From VXMO01 sp965205915 (GTDB taxonomy: Bacteria; Chloroflexota; Dehalococcoidia; UBA6926), in contig OZ242191.1 in the NCBI GenBank assembly GCA_965205915.1, positions 2,108,001-2,172,000 on the forward strand: a DNA stretch of 64,000 nt, read 5' to 3'. Each line of letters begins with the position of its first letter. The stretch's first letter is position 1. This document shows, in pieces, positions 43,850-53,196 of this stretch. The notes under the pieces are model-generated. The model had not been told where the DNA came from. It was given only the letters and a program-made list of their open reading frames with translations, and searched no databases. Both the position numbers and the translations under genes were made by a program.

Positions 43850-44317
43850 ATGACCGCTCAAGCGGGACAGATTAGCCCGTTTCTCTGGTTTACCGGCAGG
43901 GCCGTTGAGGCGGCGGAGTTCTACGTGTCTCTCCTCCCCAACTCCCGCATCATCAACATCGCTGAGCTGCCCGCAGGCCCGGCCGGCGGTGGCGCGCTCG
44001 TCGAGTTTGAGCTGAATGGCCTGAGGTTCGGCGCAATGGATGGCCCGGCTATGTTTGAAATGACGCCCGCCGTCTCCTTGGTCATCCCCTGTGATTCTCA
44101 GGAAGAAATCGATCGTTATTGGAATGCTCTGTCCGAGGCAGGCACGGAAGGATTCGCCGGCTGGGTCACGGACAGGTTCGGTGTTTCCTGGCAGGTGGTC
44201 CCTGCCGCAATGCCGGAGCTGATGGGTGACGATCCTGCCGCTGTTACCCAGACGATGATGACGATGAAAAAGATCGACATTGAGCAACTGCGGCAGGCGG
44301 GGCTCAGCGCCAATTAG
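43850..44317 (+). CDS. VOC family protein (PhnB-like, 3-demethylubiquinone methyltransferase-like fold)
   Basis: 155 residues, strong AAGGAGG ribosome binding site. 'ISPFLWFTGRAVEAAEFYVS' then 'LPNSRI' is the start of PhnB-like glyoxalase/VOC proteins; 'SLVIPCDSQEEIDRYWNALS' and 'GWVTDRFGVSWQVVPAAMPE' complete two beta-alpha-beta-beta-beta modules. VOC folds usually bind a metal and a small substrate; the real function of this subgroup is not known. It is divergent from the His/Cys peptide and CDF genes. Confidence 0.87.
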   Translation: MTAQAGQISPFLWFTGRAVEAAEFYVSLLPNSRIINIAELPAGPAGGGALVEFELNGLRFGAMDGPAMFEMTPAVSLVIPCDSQEEIDRYWNALSEAGTEGFAGWVTDRFGVSWQVVPAAMPELMGDDPAAVTQTMMTMKKIDIEQLRQAGLSAN

Positions 44318-44420
44318 TCAGACAGGTTCCATGAAACCATTGCTTCTGTAGTACCTATTGTCGCCTAAATGGTGGCAAAAGGACGCGTATCCGCGTTTCG
44401 GCGGGTATATATTAAATGGT

Positions 44421-45875
44421 ATGAAGCGCTTGGGAGATGGTCGGGCTGGTCTCGTAACACTGATCCTCGCAGTTGTCGCCTTGCTACTAATCATGGCGGG
44501 CTGCAACGGCGCGGGCGTGACACCGGACACTGCGCCGGCGGTCTGGTCAACGCCTGAACGCCCACTCATCGTGCCGACAACCCGGAGTGCAACCGCACCG
44601 GCTGTGCCAACCATAGCCGCGCCCCCAACGCCGGACCCCACAGCCACAACCCTGCGAGACCTCTTTGCCCTGAGTTCTGATCTGACACATGTAACCGATC
44701 CCGGCGTAACGGACGATGAACTGCGGCAGCTTGTTGAGGGCAACACAGACTTCGCTTTGCGACTCTACCATTCTCTCGTCGACGAAAACTCCAACCTGAT
44801 CTTCTCGCCGTATAGCATTTCAACCGCGCTCGCGATGACCTACGCGGGCGCGGACGGCGACACCGAGACCCAGATGGCTGAGGCACTGGGTTTCCGGCTG
44901 AGGCAGGACATGTTGCATCGAGCATTCAATGCCCAGCAACAGTTGCTATCGAGTGAAGGTGGCGGTGAGTCTTCAGGGCAATTTGAACTGAACATTGCCA
45001 ACGCCATCTGGGGCCAGCACGACCATGAGTTCCTGGTGACGTTCCTGGACACCCTCGCCGAGCAGTATGGAAGCGAGATTGGCAGAGCCGACTTTAGTAG
45101 CGATTCGGAGCAAGCTCGCGAACGAATAAACAACTGGGTTTCGCAGCAAACACAGGATCGCATTCAGGACCTTTTGCCTGAGGGCGCAATCGACACATTG
45201 ACCAGGCTGGTCTTGGCCAACGCCATCTATTTCAAGGCGGGATGGTTGCGCCCGTTTGAAGAGTCGCGCACGAGTCCGAGACCGTTCCACACCATCGACG
45301 GCGAAACAATGGAAACGCCCATGATGCGGCAGACTGCGCGCTTTGGGTACGCGAGCGGCGACGGTTATCAGGCCGTTGAATTGCCGTACAAGGGTGGACA
45401 ATTCTCAATGCTGGTTCTTGTTCCTGATACCGGAGCCTTCGCCGATTTTGAGGAAGCTCTGGATGCCAAGGGAATGAGTGCAGTCGTCGATGGCCTGCAG
45501 ACGCGGCGAATCCTGCTCACGATGCCGCTCTTTGAGCAACGGTCAACGGCAGACGCCAAGAATGCCCTTGTCGGCATGGGTATGACAGATGCCTTCGATC
45601 CGACGGCGGCGGACTTTTCCCGCATGGATACCGGCTCATGCGCGGCGGGAGACGCGCAATGCCTGCATATCTCAGACATTGCCCATCAAGCGTACATAAG
45701 CGTCGTCGAATCCGGCACTGAGGCGGCAGCCGCCACTGCAATAACAGTCGGGGTTACCTCCGCTGAGCCGGAGCCGCCGTTGGAATTGACCATCAACCGC
45801 CCGTTCATTTACGTGATTCGCCACCGCCACACCGGCGCGTTCCTGTTCTTGGGGCGCGTCATGAACCCGGAGTAG
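44421..45875 (+). CDS. Serpin-family protease inhibitor, lipoprotein
   Basis: ATG 44421 gives 484 residues. N-terminal lipoprotein signal with lipobox 'LIMAGC' (Cys28), then a Pro/Thr linker. The serpin fold covers ~115-484: 'NLIFSPYSISTALAMTYAGA', 'LVLANAIYFKAGW', 'VELPYKGGQFSMLVLVPD', and the hinge 'ESGTEAAAATAITVG' near residue 430, then 'NRPFIYVIRHRHTGAFLFLG'. The small-residue hinge is that of inhibitory serpins. The P1 residue cannot be fixed, because the loop is a few residues longer than in alpha-1-antitrypsin; Thr-Ser after VGV is one option. It ends 5 bases before a subtilisin-fold gene. Confidence 0.92.
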   Translation: MKRLGDGRAGLVTLILAVVALLLIMAGCNGAGVTPDTAPAVWSTPERPLIVPTTRSATAPAVPTIAAPPTPDPTATTLRDLFALSSDLTHVTDPGVTDDELRQLVEGNTDFALRLYHSLVDENSNLIFSPYSISTALAMTYAGADGDTETQMAEALGFRLRQDMLHRAFNAQQQLLSSEGGGESSGQFELNIANAIWGQHDHEFLVTFLDTLAEQYGSEIGRADFSSDSEQARERINNWVSQQTQDRIQDLLPEGAIDTLTRLVLANAIYFKAGWLRPFEESRTSPRPFHTIDGETMETPMMRQTARFGYASGDGYQAVELPYKGGQFSMLVLVPDTGAFADFEEALDAKGMSAVVDGLQTRRILLTMPLFEQRSTADAKNALVGMGMTDAFDPTAADFSRMDTGSCAAGDAQCLHISDIAHQAYISVVESGTEAAAATAITVGVTSAEPEPPLELTINRPFIYVIRHRHTGAFLFLGRVMNPE

Positions 45876-45880
45876 TTGTC

Positions 45881-48800
45881 ATGAGCGCAGGTTCACCGTT
45901 GACGAGGGGGGCGCCGGCCGCTGTTGGACGGATCGGCGGAAAACGTCCTCTATTGATTCTCGCGGCACTCCTCTCGGCCATCGTGTTGTGGTCCCTTGCT
46001 ACGGATCCAACGCCGACGTCCGCAGGACTTGCAACTGCTCCGCCTGCGACGTCGCCCGGCAAGAGCGATTCCAAGCTCATTGAGATGCTCACTGACGCCG
46101 TGGCGGAGTTCGAGGAAAAGCGCGTGCGGGGTGGGGGAAGCAGTGACCGACGTTCCGATACCGCGACGACACGAAGCGCATCGAACTCCGATGCGGGAAA
46201 CTCAGATGATGGCTCTGTCCGCTTTGACGATGAGGGCAGGGTGCAAGTCTATATCTGGCTTGAATCCTCGAGCAGGAGCAACCGCCGGGATCTGGAGGAC
46301 CTGGGGGCGGAGATCGAGGTTGTCGACAGGGATGCGGACGTGGTGCAGGCGTGGGTTCCCACGTCGGCCCTGGCATCTATCGAGGCCCTCGAAAACGTCA
46401 TCACAATCAGCCCGCCTGATTATGGGGTCACGCGGGCGGGTTCCGTGACGACGGAAGGGGACAAGATACATCGTGGGAATCTTGTCAGGGCTTTCAGCAG
46501 TCTCACGGGATCGGGCGTCAGAGTTGGCGTGATCTCCGATGGCGCTGACTCACGGGCGGAGGCCCAAACGACCAATGATCTTCCAGCGACGATCGAAATA
46601 GACCCCAATCGTCGAGGCTCGGGTGAAGAAGGCGGCGCGCTCATGGAGATCATCCATGACATTGCTCCTGGCGCAAGCCTGGCGTTTTCCGGGCCTGCGA
46701 CATCAAAAGAAATGATCCAGGCGATTGACTGGCTTGCCAACGACGCGTTCGGAGGGGACGGCGCGGACATCATTGTCGATGACTTCGGATTCTTCAATGA
46801 ACCTTATTTCGAACATGGTAGTGTAGCGAAAAAGGCGGTCGATGTAGTAGAGGATGGCGTTATATACATCACGTCTACAGGAAACGACGGAGAAGAACAC
46901 TACACAGGCACTTTTTCCAGGGGGGCAGGTGATTTCCACGAGTTTGCACCCGGGGACATCAGCCTAAGGATAGCAGGGGATGCCGGTGGAGACCGAGTAT
47001 TCCTCCAGTGGAATGAAGAGTTCGGAAAAGCCGCAACCGACTATGATCTGTATGCATGTGGGGAAGGCTTGGAGCCGACCAGATTCAATCTGCAGAATAG
47101 GCTGTGTACTCGTAGCACGGGGATCCAGGACGGCGACGATATCCCTTTCGAGAGTCTCCGTACCCCTGACAATGCCCAGATTGCCGACATTTACATCAAA
47201 GAGTACATTGAAAACACAGACCCACCGCAACCTGCCCGGCCGGCTAAAACTCTCAAGCTATATGCGATTGAATCCACAAATATGGAATATGGTTCTGCAA
47301 GTGGCAGTATTTTTGGCATCGCCGCCGCGAGCGGCTCGATTGCCGTAGGCGCCATTAGTGCGAGCGATCCGGGGCATGACACTCTTCAGTCATTTAGCAG
47401 CCAGGGGCCTGTGGAAATCTATTTTCCAAGCAGGGAAACCCGGGTAAAGCCAGACATCGTTGCGATTGACGGCGTTACTGTCACAGGGGCGGGAGGATTC
47501 CCGAATAATTTCGTGGGCACGTCAGCGGCCGCTCCACATGTTGTAGGCGTCGCGGCGCTCATCTTGCAGGCGGAGCGTATTGCCGACAACACCAGATCGA
47601 AAGAGGACATCGCAGAAGTAGTCCGCAACAGGCTCAAGGACAACGCGGCGGACCTTGGAGTAGCGGGAGTAGACAATAGCTTTGGCGCGGGCAGGGTCGA
47701 CGCCCTGACCGCCGCCATAGCCACCGGACAACTCAATAAGAACTTTGTGGTTAATTCAACCGGAGACGGCGCGGATGACGATACGAGCGACGGCGCCTGT
47801 GATGATGGAAGCGGCAACTGCACGCTGAGGGCAGCAATTCAGGAAGTGAACGCAGGTTCCGGCGGAGTCATCACCTTTGGAATAACAGGCGACGGCCCCC
47901 ACTCGATTCAGCCGGCAGCCGCCTTGCCCACAATCACCAAGACCGTCTTCATTGATGGACTCAGCCAAACGGGCGCCGCAGTGGGAACTATCAAGATTGA
48001 GCTGGATGGCACAAATGCGGGAGCATCAACGAACGGGCTGACGCTGACGGGAACGGACAGTCATGTGCGTGGTCTCGCCGTCAATCGCTTTGGCGGGAAC
48101 GGCATTGTGGCGCAAACAGGAGCCGACCAAATAGTTGAAGACAATTACATCGGCACTGACCCGGCCGGCACGACTGACCGCGGCAACGGCGGGGTTGGAT
48201 TGTACATTCAGGATGTATCGGACGCAGAAGTTCGCTACAACCTCATCTCCGGCAACACGTCTCACGGAATCACTCTCTCCGGCACGGAGAACACGGCGGT
48301 TATTGAGAACAGGATAGGCGTCAGCTCGAGCGGGACCGCGATGGCCAATGACGGCGCGGGCGTGCGCATAGAGAATGGGACGCGGCTCGCCAAAGTCTGG
48401 CTTAATGAAATCGCCAATAACGGCGGGGATGGCGTGGCGATCGTGTCTGATAACGCAACAATTAATTCGGTGCGAGCGAACTCGATATATTCGAACGGCG
48501 GGCTCGCCATTGATCTGGGTGATGACGGTGTCACGGCCAATGATGTCATGGATGCTGACTCCGGGCCGAACGGAAAATTCAACTTTCCGACATTGACAAA
48601 CGCCGCGCGCAACGGGACAGAGTATGAGGTGCAAGGTAGCCATATCTTTGAATCAACCTCATCGTTCTTTGTTATGGACGTCTATAGCAACGATTCATGC
48701 GATGTCTCCGGCAATGGTGAGGGAAAGACCTACTTGGGTTCCACCAATGTCACAGTGACGAGCCCGACCGATATCTTTTTAGCCGCAACGGTCGATGGCA

Positions 48801-51800
48801 CCGTTGGGGCATTTGGCCGAACAGTCGGAGACAACATTTCCGTCACGGCCCAACAGGGAGGGACGCTCGGATCGACATCGGAGTTCTCCACCTGCCTGGT
48901 GGTGGGCGAGTTGCCGCTCCTCGACCTATCAACGGAATTCGTAAAGATCACAGAGGGCGCCACCGCGACCTACACGGTCAAGCTGACTGAACAGCCATCA
49001 AGCGAGGTTACGTTGGCGTTCGAGGGAGACTCATCATTGGACGTGACCGTGTCTCCAAATCCGATCACTTTTACGACAAGTGACTGGAGTACCGCCAGGA
49101 CAGTAACGGTTGCCATCGGAACTGACATCGACCCACTGGGATTCCAAACTGAAATAAGGCACGAAGTGACCATTGACGGCAAATCCGTTGCAGGTACTCC
49201 GGTGACAGTTGTCGTTAAAGACAAGGACACAGAGCCGCGGGTGAGCGTGGCAAACAACGTGGCAAACGTAGATTTCATACAACACATTGTGTATGATGCC
49301 CTTGTTGAGGTTGCCGAAGGCAATGAACTCATTTACCAGGCCACGCTCACGGTACAACCTGCGTCTACCGTCGTCGTCTCACTCGATTCGGATAACTCGG
49401 GCGCAGTGACAATCAACCCTTCGACTCTAACATTTACTCCCTTGAACTGGAATACGGCACAAGATGTAAGGCTGGTATCGAATATTGACGCCGACACGGA
49501 AAATGAATTCATCCGAATCCGGCACAAGCGGTCAATTGGAGGCCAGGACTATATTGTTGGAACGATCTTCATGCGTATTCTCGATGGTGCACAGCCGCAG
49601 CCTTCCATTGGTCCGACCCCTATTTCCCTCAATGAGGGCCAAACGACGACATACTCGTTATCGCTTGCGGCGGCTCCGGTAGCAGATGTCAAACTGGAAA
49701 TCTTCACTAATGATTCGCGAAAGGCTATCGTCTGGCCCAGGGAGTTCAATTTCACTCCACTAAACTGGGCAACAGGTCAGACGGTTACCGTCACGGGCGT
49801 TCTGGATACGAATTCGGACGATGAGATTACCACGATCTGGCACTATTGGCACCCCGTCGGCGGTAGCGTTCGGCTCGTCGGTGAACTGGATGTACATGTT
49901 ACAGATCAAGCCCTACCGTTCCTCAATATATCCAAGGACGAGTTGGAGATAACGGAAGGATCAAGCGACACGTACACGGTAGCCATGGCCGCAGTTCCGA
50001 GCGCCGATATTACGGTCTCAATGACAAGCCTGGACACCGGCGTCGCTACAGTCTCACTCCCGTCAATTACATTCACTACAACAAATTGGGACACCGCCAT
50101 CTCGGTCACGGTAACCGCCCTCTCGGACATGGACGACTTTGATGAAGTCGCAGACATCAGGCACGAGATTACTCTAAATGGCAACCCATATATCCTTGCG
50201 ACCCTAACGGCCAAGATCCTGGAACCCGGCGCCAGCGGCACAAACGACTCCCCCACATTCATTGAGGGTGACGATACAGATAGAGAGATTCGAGAGGATG
50301 CGTCTGGAGGCTCGAACGTTGGCGACGCCGTGGAGGCTTTTGATACCGAGGATGACACCCTCAACTATTCCCTACATGGCACTGATGCCGGATCCTTCAT
50401 CATCAATAGCGCAAACGGCCAGATTTCCCTACGCAATTCGGCCCGCTTGAACTATGAAATCAAGGACATATACTCCGTCAGCGTGTCCGTGCATGACGGC
50501 AAGAGTCCCGACAACCACCAGAGCAATGCGACTGATGACACCATAAACGTCGAAATAAAGGTTGTAAACGTCAATGAGCCCGGGGCGCTAACGCTTAGCC
50601 CCTCAACACCACGCCAACAGGTTGCATCGGTGGCGAACCTGACTGATCCCGATGGATCCGTGGGTAGCGCCATATGGCGGTGGCACACGTCCCCAACCGG
50701 CGCAAACCCTTGGACGCTCATTTCGTCCGCGACGACCGCAACCTACACCCCCGCCGCAACAGACGTTGGCAAGTACCTCCGAGTCTCTGTGACATATGCG
50801 GATACTGTTGCCTCCGGCCAAGTCTTGCAGACCATATCGTCCAACCGCGTTGCCGCAACCTCGCCCCCGCCACCCCCCCCGCCCCCACCCCCGCCGCCCC
50901 CACCTCCCCCACCCCCACCCCCGCCCTCACGCAATACCGGCGGCGGAGGAGGAGGGGGCGGCGGCTCCAGGAATCGCTCACCGGAATTCCGTGACGGCAG
51001 CAAGGCGGAACGCATAGTCGCTGAAAACGCGCCTCCGGGCACATTCCTTGGTGATCCCATAGAAGCGCGCGACAGTGACGACGACGATGTGCTGGTGTAC
51101 TCGCTTGGCGGCGCGGACAGGGATTTCTTCGAGATTGACCCCACGGACGGGCAGCTGACGACCGCCGAGGCGTTTGACTTTGAGTCGAGGTCTGTCTACA
51201 ACGTCATCGTCTCCGTTACTGATGGCAAGAGCTCACGAGACAGGCCAAATGACGATGAGGACGACTTTATTGAAGTTACCATCAAGGTTCGCAATATAGA
51301 GGAGCCGGGGCAGGTTACCCTTTCCACCGAGGAGCCATTTATCAGCCTGACGGTTACGGCCCAACTGGAAGACCCGGACGGCAACTTAAGGAACGTGTCC
51401 TGGACGTGGGAACGTTCAATGGACAAGGAAACGTGGGCGCCCGTTGAAGATGTGGACGGTCAATCGTACAGCCCCGGCATGGATGATATCGGATCATTCC
51501 TGCGAATAACCACCACGTATTCCGATGTGAATGGCCCCGGCAAGAAGGCCCTCGCCGTAACCACTGAAGCCGTGGTCGCCAATACCGTGCCCGGTTTCGA
51601 CTCCGAGGCGCTCATTGAGCGGGATGTGCGCGAACACACCGGCCCCGGCGCGGGCGGGCCTGTCGGCGAACCCATCCTCGCCACGGACCGCGACGGTGAT
51701 CGTTTGACGTACTCACTTGGCGGCGATGACGCCGACATTTTCCTTATCAATTCGGCGACGGGACAGATAAGTGTCCTCGATGATATTTCCCTGGACTATG

Positions 51801-52663
51801 AGACACGAGACACCTATTCCCTCACTGTTTCGGTGCGGGATAGCCGAGATGAAATGGGCGATGCTGACGAGGCCGACGACAACACCGTCGCCGTCACAGT
51901 CACCGTGAACAACATAGATGAACTCGGCGCTCTTACACCCTCCCTCACCAACCCCCGTGTCGCTGCGCCATTCACCGTGGCCCTCACAGACCCGGATGGC
52001 GCGATATCCGACGTTGAGTGGACGTGGGCGCGATCGTCCTCGCTTGACGAGCAGGGTCGGGGCGCATGGATTCCCATCACCGGCGCGGATTCTGAAACGT
52101 ACACGCCATTACCCACACACGCCGGCCAGTACCTCCGCATAAGCGCCCGGTATTCGGACGGCCAGGGCCCCCACAAGAACGCGCAGCTCATCGTTATCGG
52201 CGAAGTCCTCACGTACACGGGCCCGATATTCATTGATAACGCCGTAACGCTGGAAGTGGCTGAAAACACCCGGGCCGGCACAGCTGTCCAGGCCCCGGTT
52301 GCCGCTGAATCCGGCACGGTTGACCTGACATACTCGCTGAGCGGTCCGGATGCTGAGCTCTTCACCGTTGATGAGGACACCGGCCAGATCCGCGTGGCTC
52401 AAGGCGCCCTGTTGGACTATGAGCAGGGCAGTGGACCCTACACCGTCACACTCATGGCCCGCGACACCTCCGGGCAAACGGCATCGGTGAGCGTTACCAT
52501 CACCGTGACGGATGTATCGTTGCCGGGCATCGCAGACCTCTTTGACGCGGACAGGAATGAACAGATCACCCGCGATGAGGCCCTCGTCGCCATCGCAGTC
52601 TACTTCGCCGGTGGTATCACCAGACAGGACGTTGAAGCTGTCCGCGCCCACGTGGAACCGTAG
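45881..52663 (+). CDS. Giant secreted subtilisin-fold protein with beta-helix, Calx-beta-like and cadherin-like repeats
   Basis: 2260 residues with an N-terminal signal anchor (~21-38). A subtilase-like domain spans ~205-615: Asp220 (VGVISDGAD), Asn335 (TSTGNDG) and Ser548 (GTSAAAPH). The position of the catalytic His is Glu250 ('GEEGGALMEIIHDIAPGA'), an S53-like feature. Next come a CSLREA-like motif (GNCTLRAAIQEVNAG, ~645) and beta-helix repeats (~680-900). Four Calx-beta-like repeats and several cadherin-like domains follow, with a poly-Pro then poly-Gly stretch at ~1661-1695. The C-terminus has a single EF-hand/dockerin-like loop (DADRNEQITRDE, ~2221). Likely cell-surface or released. Probably co-transcribed with the serpin. 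Confidence 0.85.
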   Translation: MSAGSPLTRGAPAAVGRIGGKRPLLILAALLSAIVLWSLATDPTPTSAGLATAPPATSPGKSDSKLIEMLTDAVAEFEEKRVRGGGSSDRRSDTATTRSASNSDAGNSDDGSVRFDDEGRVQVYIWLESSSRSNRRDLEDLGAEIEVVDRDADVVQAWVPTSALASIEALENVITISPPDYGVTRAGSVTTEGDKIHRGNLVRAFSSLTGSGVRVGVISDGADSRAEAQTTNDLPATIEIDPNRRGSGEEGGALMEIIHDIAPGASLAFSGPATSKEMIQAIDWLANDAFGGDGADIIVDDFGFFNEPYFEHGSVAKKAVDVVEDGVIYITSTGNDGEEHYTGTFSRGAGDFHEFAPGDISLRIAGDAGGDRVFLQWNEEFGKAATDYDLYACGEGLEPTRFNLQNRLCTRSTGIQDGDDIPFESLRTPDNAQIADIYIKEYIENTDPPQPARPAKTLKLYAIESTNMEYGSASGSIFGIAAASGSIAVGAISASDPGHDTLQSFSSQGPVEIYFPSRETRVKPDIVAIDGVTVTGAGGFPNNFVGTSAAAPHVVGVAALILQAERIADNTRSKEDIAEVVRNRLKDNAADLGVAGVDNSFGAGRVDALTAAIATGQLNKNFVVNSTGDGADDDTSDGACDDGSGNCTLRAAIQEVNAGSGGVITFGITGDGPHSIQPAAALPTITKTVFIDGLSQTGAAVGTIKIELDGTNAGASTNGLTLTGTDSHVRGLAVNRFGGNGIVAQTGADQIVEDNYIGTDPAGTTDRGNGGVGLYIQDVSDAEVRYNLISGNTSHGITLSGTENTAVIENRIGVSSSGTAMANDGAGVRIENGTRLAKVWLNEIANNGGDGVAIVSDNATINSVRANSIYSNGGLAIDLGDDGVTANDVMDADSGPNGKFNFPTLTNAARNGTEYEVQGSHIFESTSSFFVMDVYSNDSCDVSGNGEGKTYLGSTNVTVTSPTDIFLAATVDGTVGAFGRTVGDNISVTAQQGGTLGSTSEFSTCLVVGELPLLDLSTEFVKITEGATATYTVKLTEQPSSEVTLAFEGDSSLDVTVSPNPITFTTSDWSTARTVTVAIGTDIDPLGFQTEIRHEVTIDGKSVAGTPVTVVVKDKDTEPRVSVANNVANVDFIQHIVYDALVEVAEGNELIYQATLTVQPASTVVVSLDSDNSGAVTINPSTLTFTPLNWNTAQDVRLVSNIDADTENEFIRIRHKRSIGGQDYIVGTIFMRILDGAQPQPSIGPTPISLNEGQTTTYSLSLAAAPVADVKLEIFTNDSRKAIVWPREFNFTPLNWATGQTVTVTGVLDTNSDDEITTIWHYWHPVGGSVRLVGELDVHVTDQALPFLNISKDELEITEGSSDTYTVAMAAVPSADITVSMTSLDTGVATVSLPSITFTTTNWDTAISVTVTALSDMDDFDEVADIRHEITLNGNPYILATLTAKILEPGASGTNDSPTFIEGDDTDREIREDASGGSNVGDAVEAFDTEDDTLNYSLHGTDAGSFIINSANGQISLRNSARLNYEIKDIYSVSVSVHDGKSPDNHQSNATDDTINVEIKVVNVNEPGALTLSPSTPRQQVASVANLTDPDGSVGSAIWRWHTSPTGANPWTLISSATTATYTPAATDVGKYLRVSVTYADTVASGQVLQTISSNRVAATSPPPPPPPPPPPPPPPPPPPPPSRNTGGGGGGGGGSRNRSPEFRDGSKAERIVAENAPPGTFLGDPIEARDSDDDDVLVYSLGGADRDFFEIDPTDGQLTTAEAFDFESRSVYNVIVSVTDGKSSRDRPNDDEDDFIEVTIKVRNIEEPGQVTLSTEEPFISLTVTAQLEDPDGNLRNVSWTWERSMDKETWAPVEDVDGQSYSPGMDDIGSFLRITTTYSDVNGPGKKALAVTTEAVVANTVPGFDSEALIERDVREHTGPGAGGPVGEPILATDRDGDRLTYSLGGDDADIFLINSATGQISVLDDISLDYETRDTYSLTVSVRDSRDEMGDADEADDNTVAVTVTVNNIDELGALTPSLTNPRVAAPFTVALTDPDGAISDVEWTWARSSSLDEQGRGAWIPITGADSETYTPLPTHAGQYLRISARYSDGQGPHKNAQLIVIGEVLTYTGPIFIDNAVTLEVAENTRAGTAVQAPVAAESGTVDLTYSLSGPDAELFTVDEDTGQIRVAQGALLDYEQGSGPYTVTLMARDTSGQTASVSVTITVTDVSLPGIADLFDADRNEQITRDEALVAIAVYFAGGITRQDVEAVRAHVEP
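50863..50929 (+). repeat. C-rich low-complexity tract coding poly-proline
   Basis: An almost unbroken C-rich tract coding about 22 prolines, followed shortly by GGC/GGA repeats coding about nine glycines. The opposite strand has many G-runs of 4-8 bases separated by single T or C/A bases, a strong G-quadruplex-type pattern. Confidence 0.92.
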
Positions 52664-52687
52664 AACCCCGGCAACTGCCGAAACAAC

Positions 52688-52716
52688 GTAGGGGCGGCTC
52701 ATTGAGCCGCCCCTAC
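52688..52716. terminator. Perfect hairpin after the giant protease gene (copy 1)
   Basis: GTAGGGGCGGCTC and GAGCCGCCCCTAC form a 13-bp perfect stem with a 3-base loop (ATT). It could end transcription from both sides. An identical copy lies at 53142-53170. It may be a dispersed REP-like palindrome. Confidence 0.7.
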
Positions 52717-52742
52717 AAATGCCCCAAGTTCAAGAACCCTCG

Positions 52743-52990
52743 TCAACAGTCCCGGGTGCGGTGGATGTACGTCCCCTGAACCTCAAGCAGCGTGCTCAGA
52801 TCGTCATCAGAGTCCGCCTCCGCCAGCAGCACGGCATCAACGCCTCTCACCTGGAACGTGTACTCCGCCAGGTTGATCAAGCCGGAGACCTGCGCGAAGC
52901 GCGCTTGGACGCCGCCCCGGATCGTGATCCAACCTGTTCCCGACGAGTGCTCCGAGGCATAGTCGTCAATAACTGTCGGCCTGTAGTGGT
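52743..52990 (-). pseudogene. Detached 3' fragment of a repeat-protein gene
   Basis: The minus strand codes ~80 residues matching the C-terminus of the adjacent repeat protein: 'DDYASEHSSGTGWITI', 'VSGLINLAEYTFQVRGVDAV' and the terminal 'TYIHRTRDC'. There is no start codon, promoter or N-terminal part; the frame instead runs into antisense of the duplicated protease end. It is a remnant of the junction duplication. Confidence 0.8.
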
Positions 52991-52991
52991 A

Positions 52992-53081
52992 GATGAGGCC
53001 CTCGTCGCCATCGCAGTCTACTTCGCCGGTGGTATCACCAAACAGGACGTTGAAGCTGTCCTCGCCCACGTGGAACCGTAG
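52992..53081 (+). pseudogene. Detached 3' fragment of the giant protease gene
   Basis: It codes 29 residues, 'DEALVAIAVYFAGGITKQDV' continuing to EAVLAHVEP, nearly identical to the last residues of the 2260-residue protein (TRQDVEAVRAHVEP there). The calcium loop itself is not included. It is the second copy of the junction duplication. Confidence 0.8.
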
Positions 53082-53135
53082 AACCCCGGCAACTGCCGTG
53101 CCCACGTGGAACCGTAGAACCCCGCCAACTGCCGA
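53064..53135 (+). repeat. 36-base tandem repeat, two copies
   Basis: GCCCACGTGGAACCGTAGAA... repeats at 53064-53099 and 53100-53135 with two differences. It is a secondary expansion inside copy two of the junction. Confidence 0.88.
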
Positions 53136-53141
53136 AACAAC

Positions 53142-53170
53142 GTAGGGGCGGCTCATTGAGCCGCCCCTAC
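53142..53170. terminator. Perfect hairpin after the repeat-protein gene (copy 2)
   Basis: The same 13-bp stem and ATT loop as at 52688-52716. It lies 26 bases beyond the stop of the minus-strand repeat protein and is a likely terminator for it. Confidence 0.7.
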
Positions 53171-53196
53171 AAATGGCGCAAGTTCAAGAACCCTCG

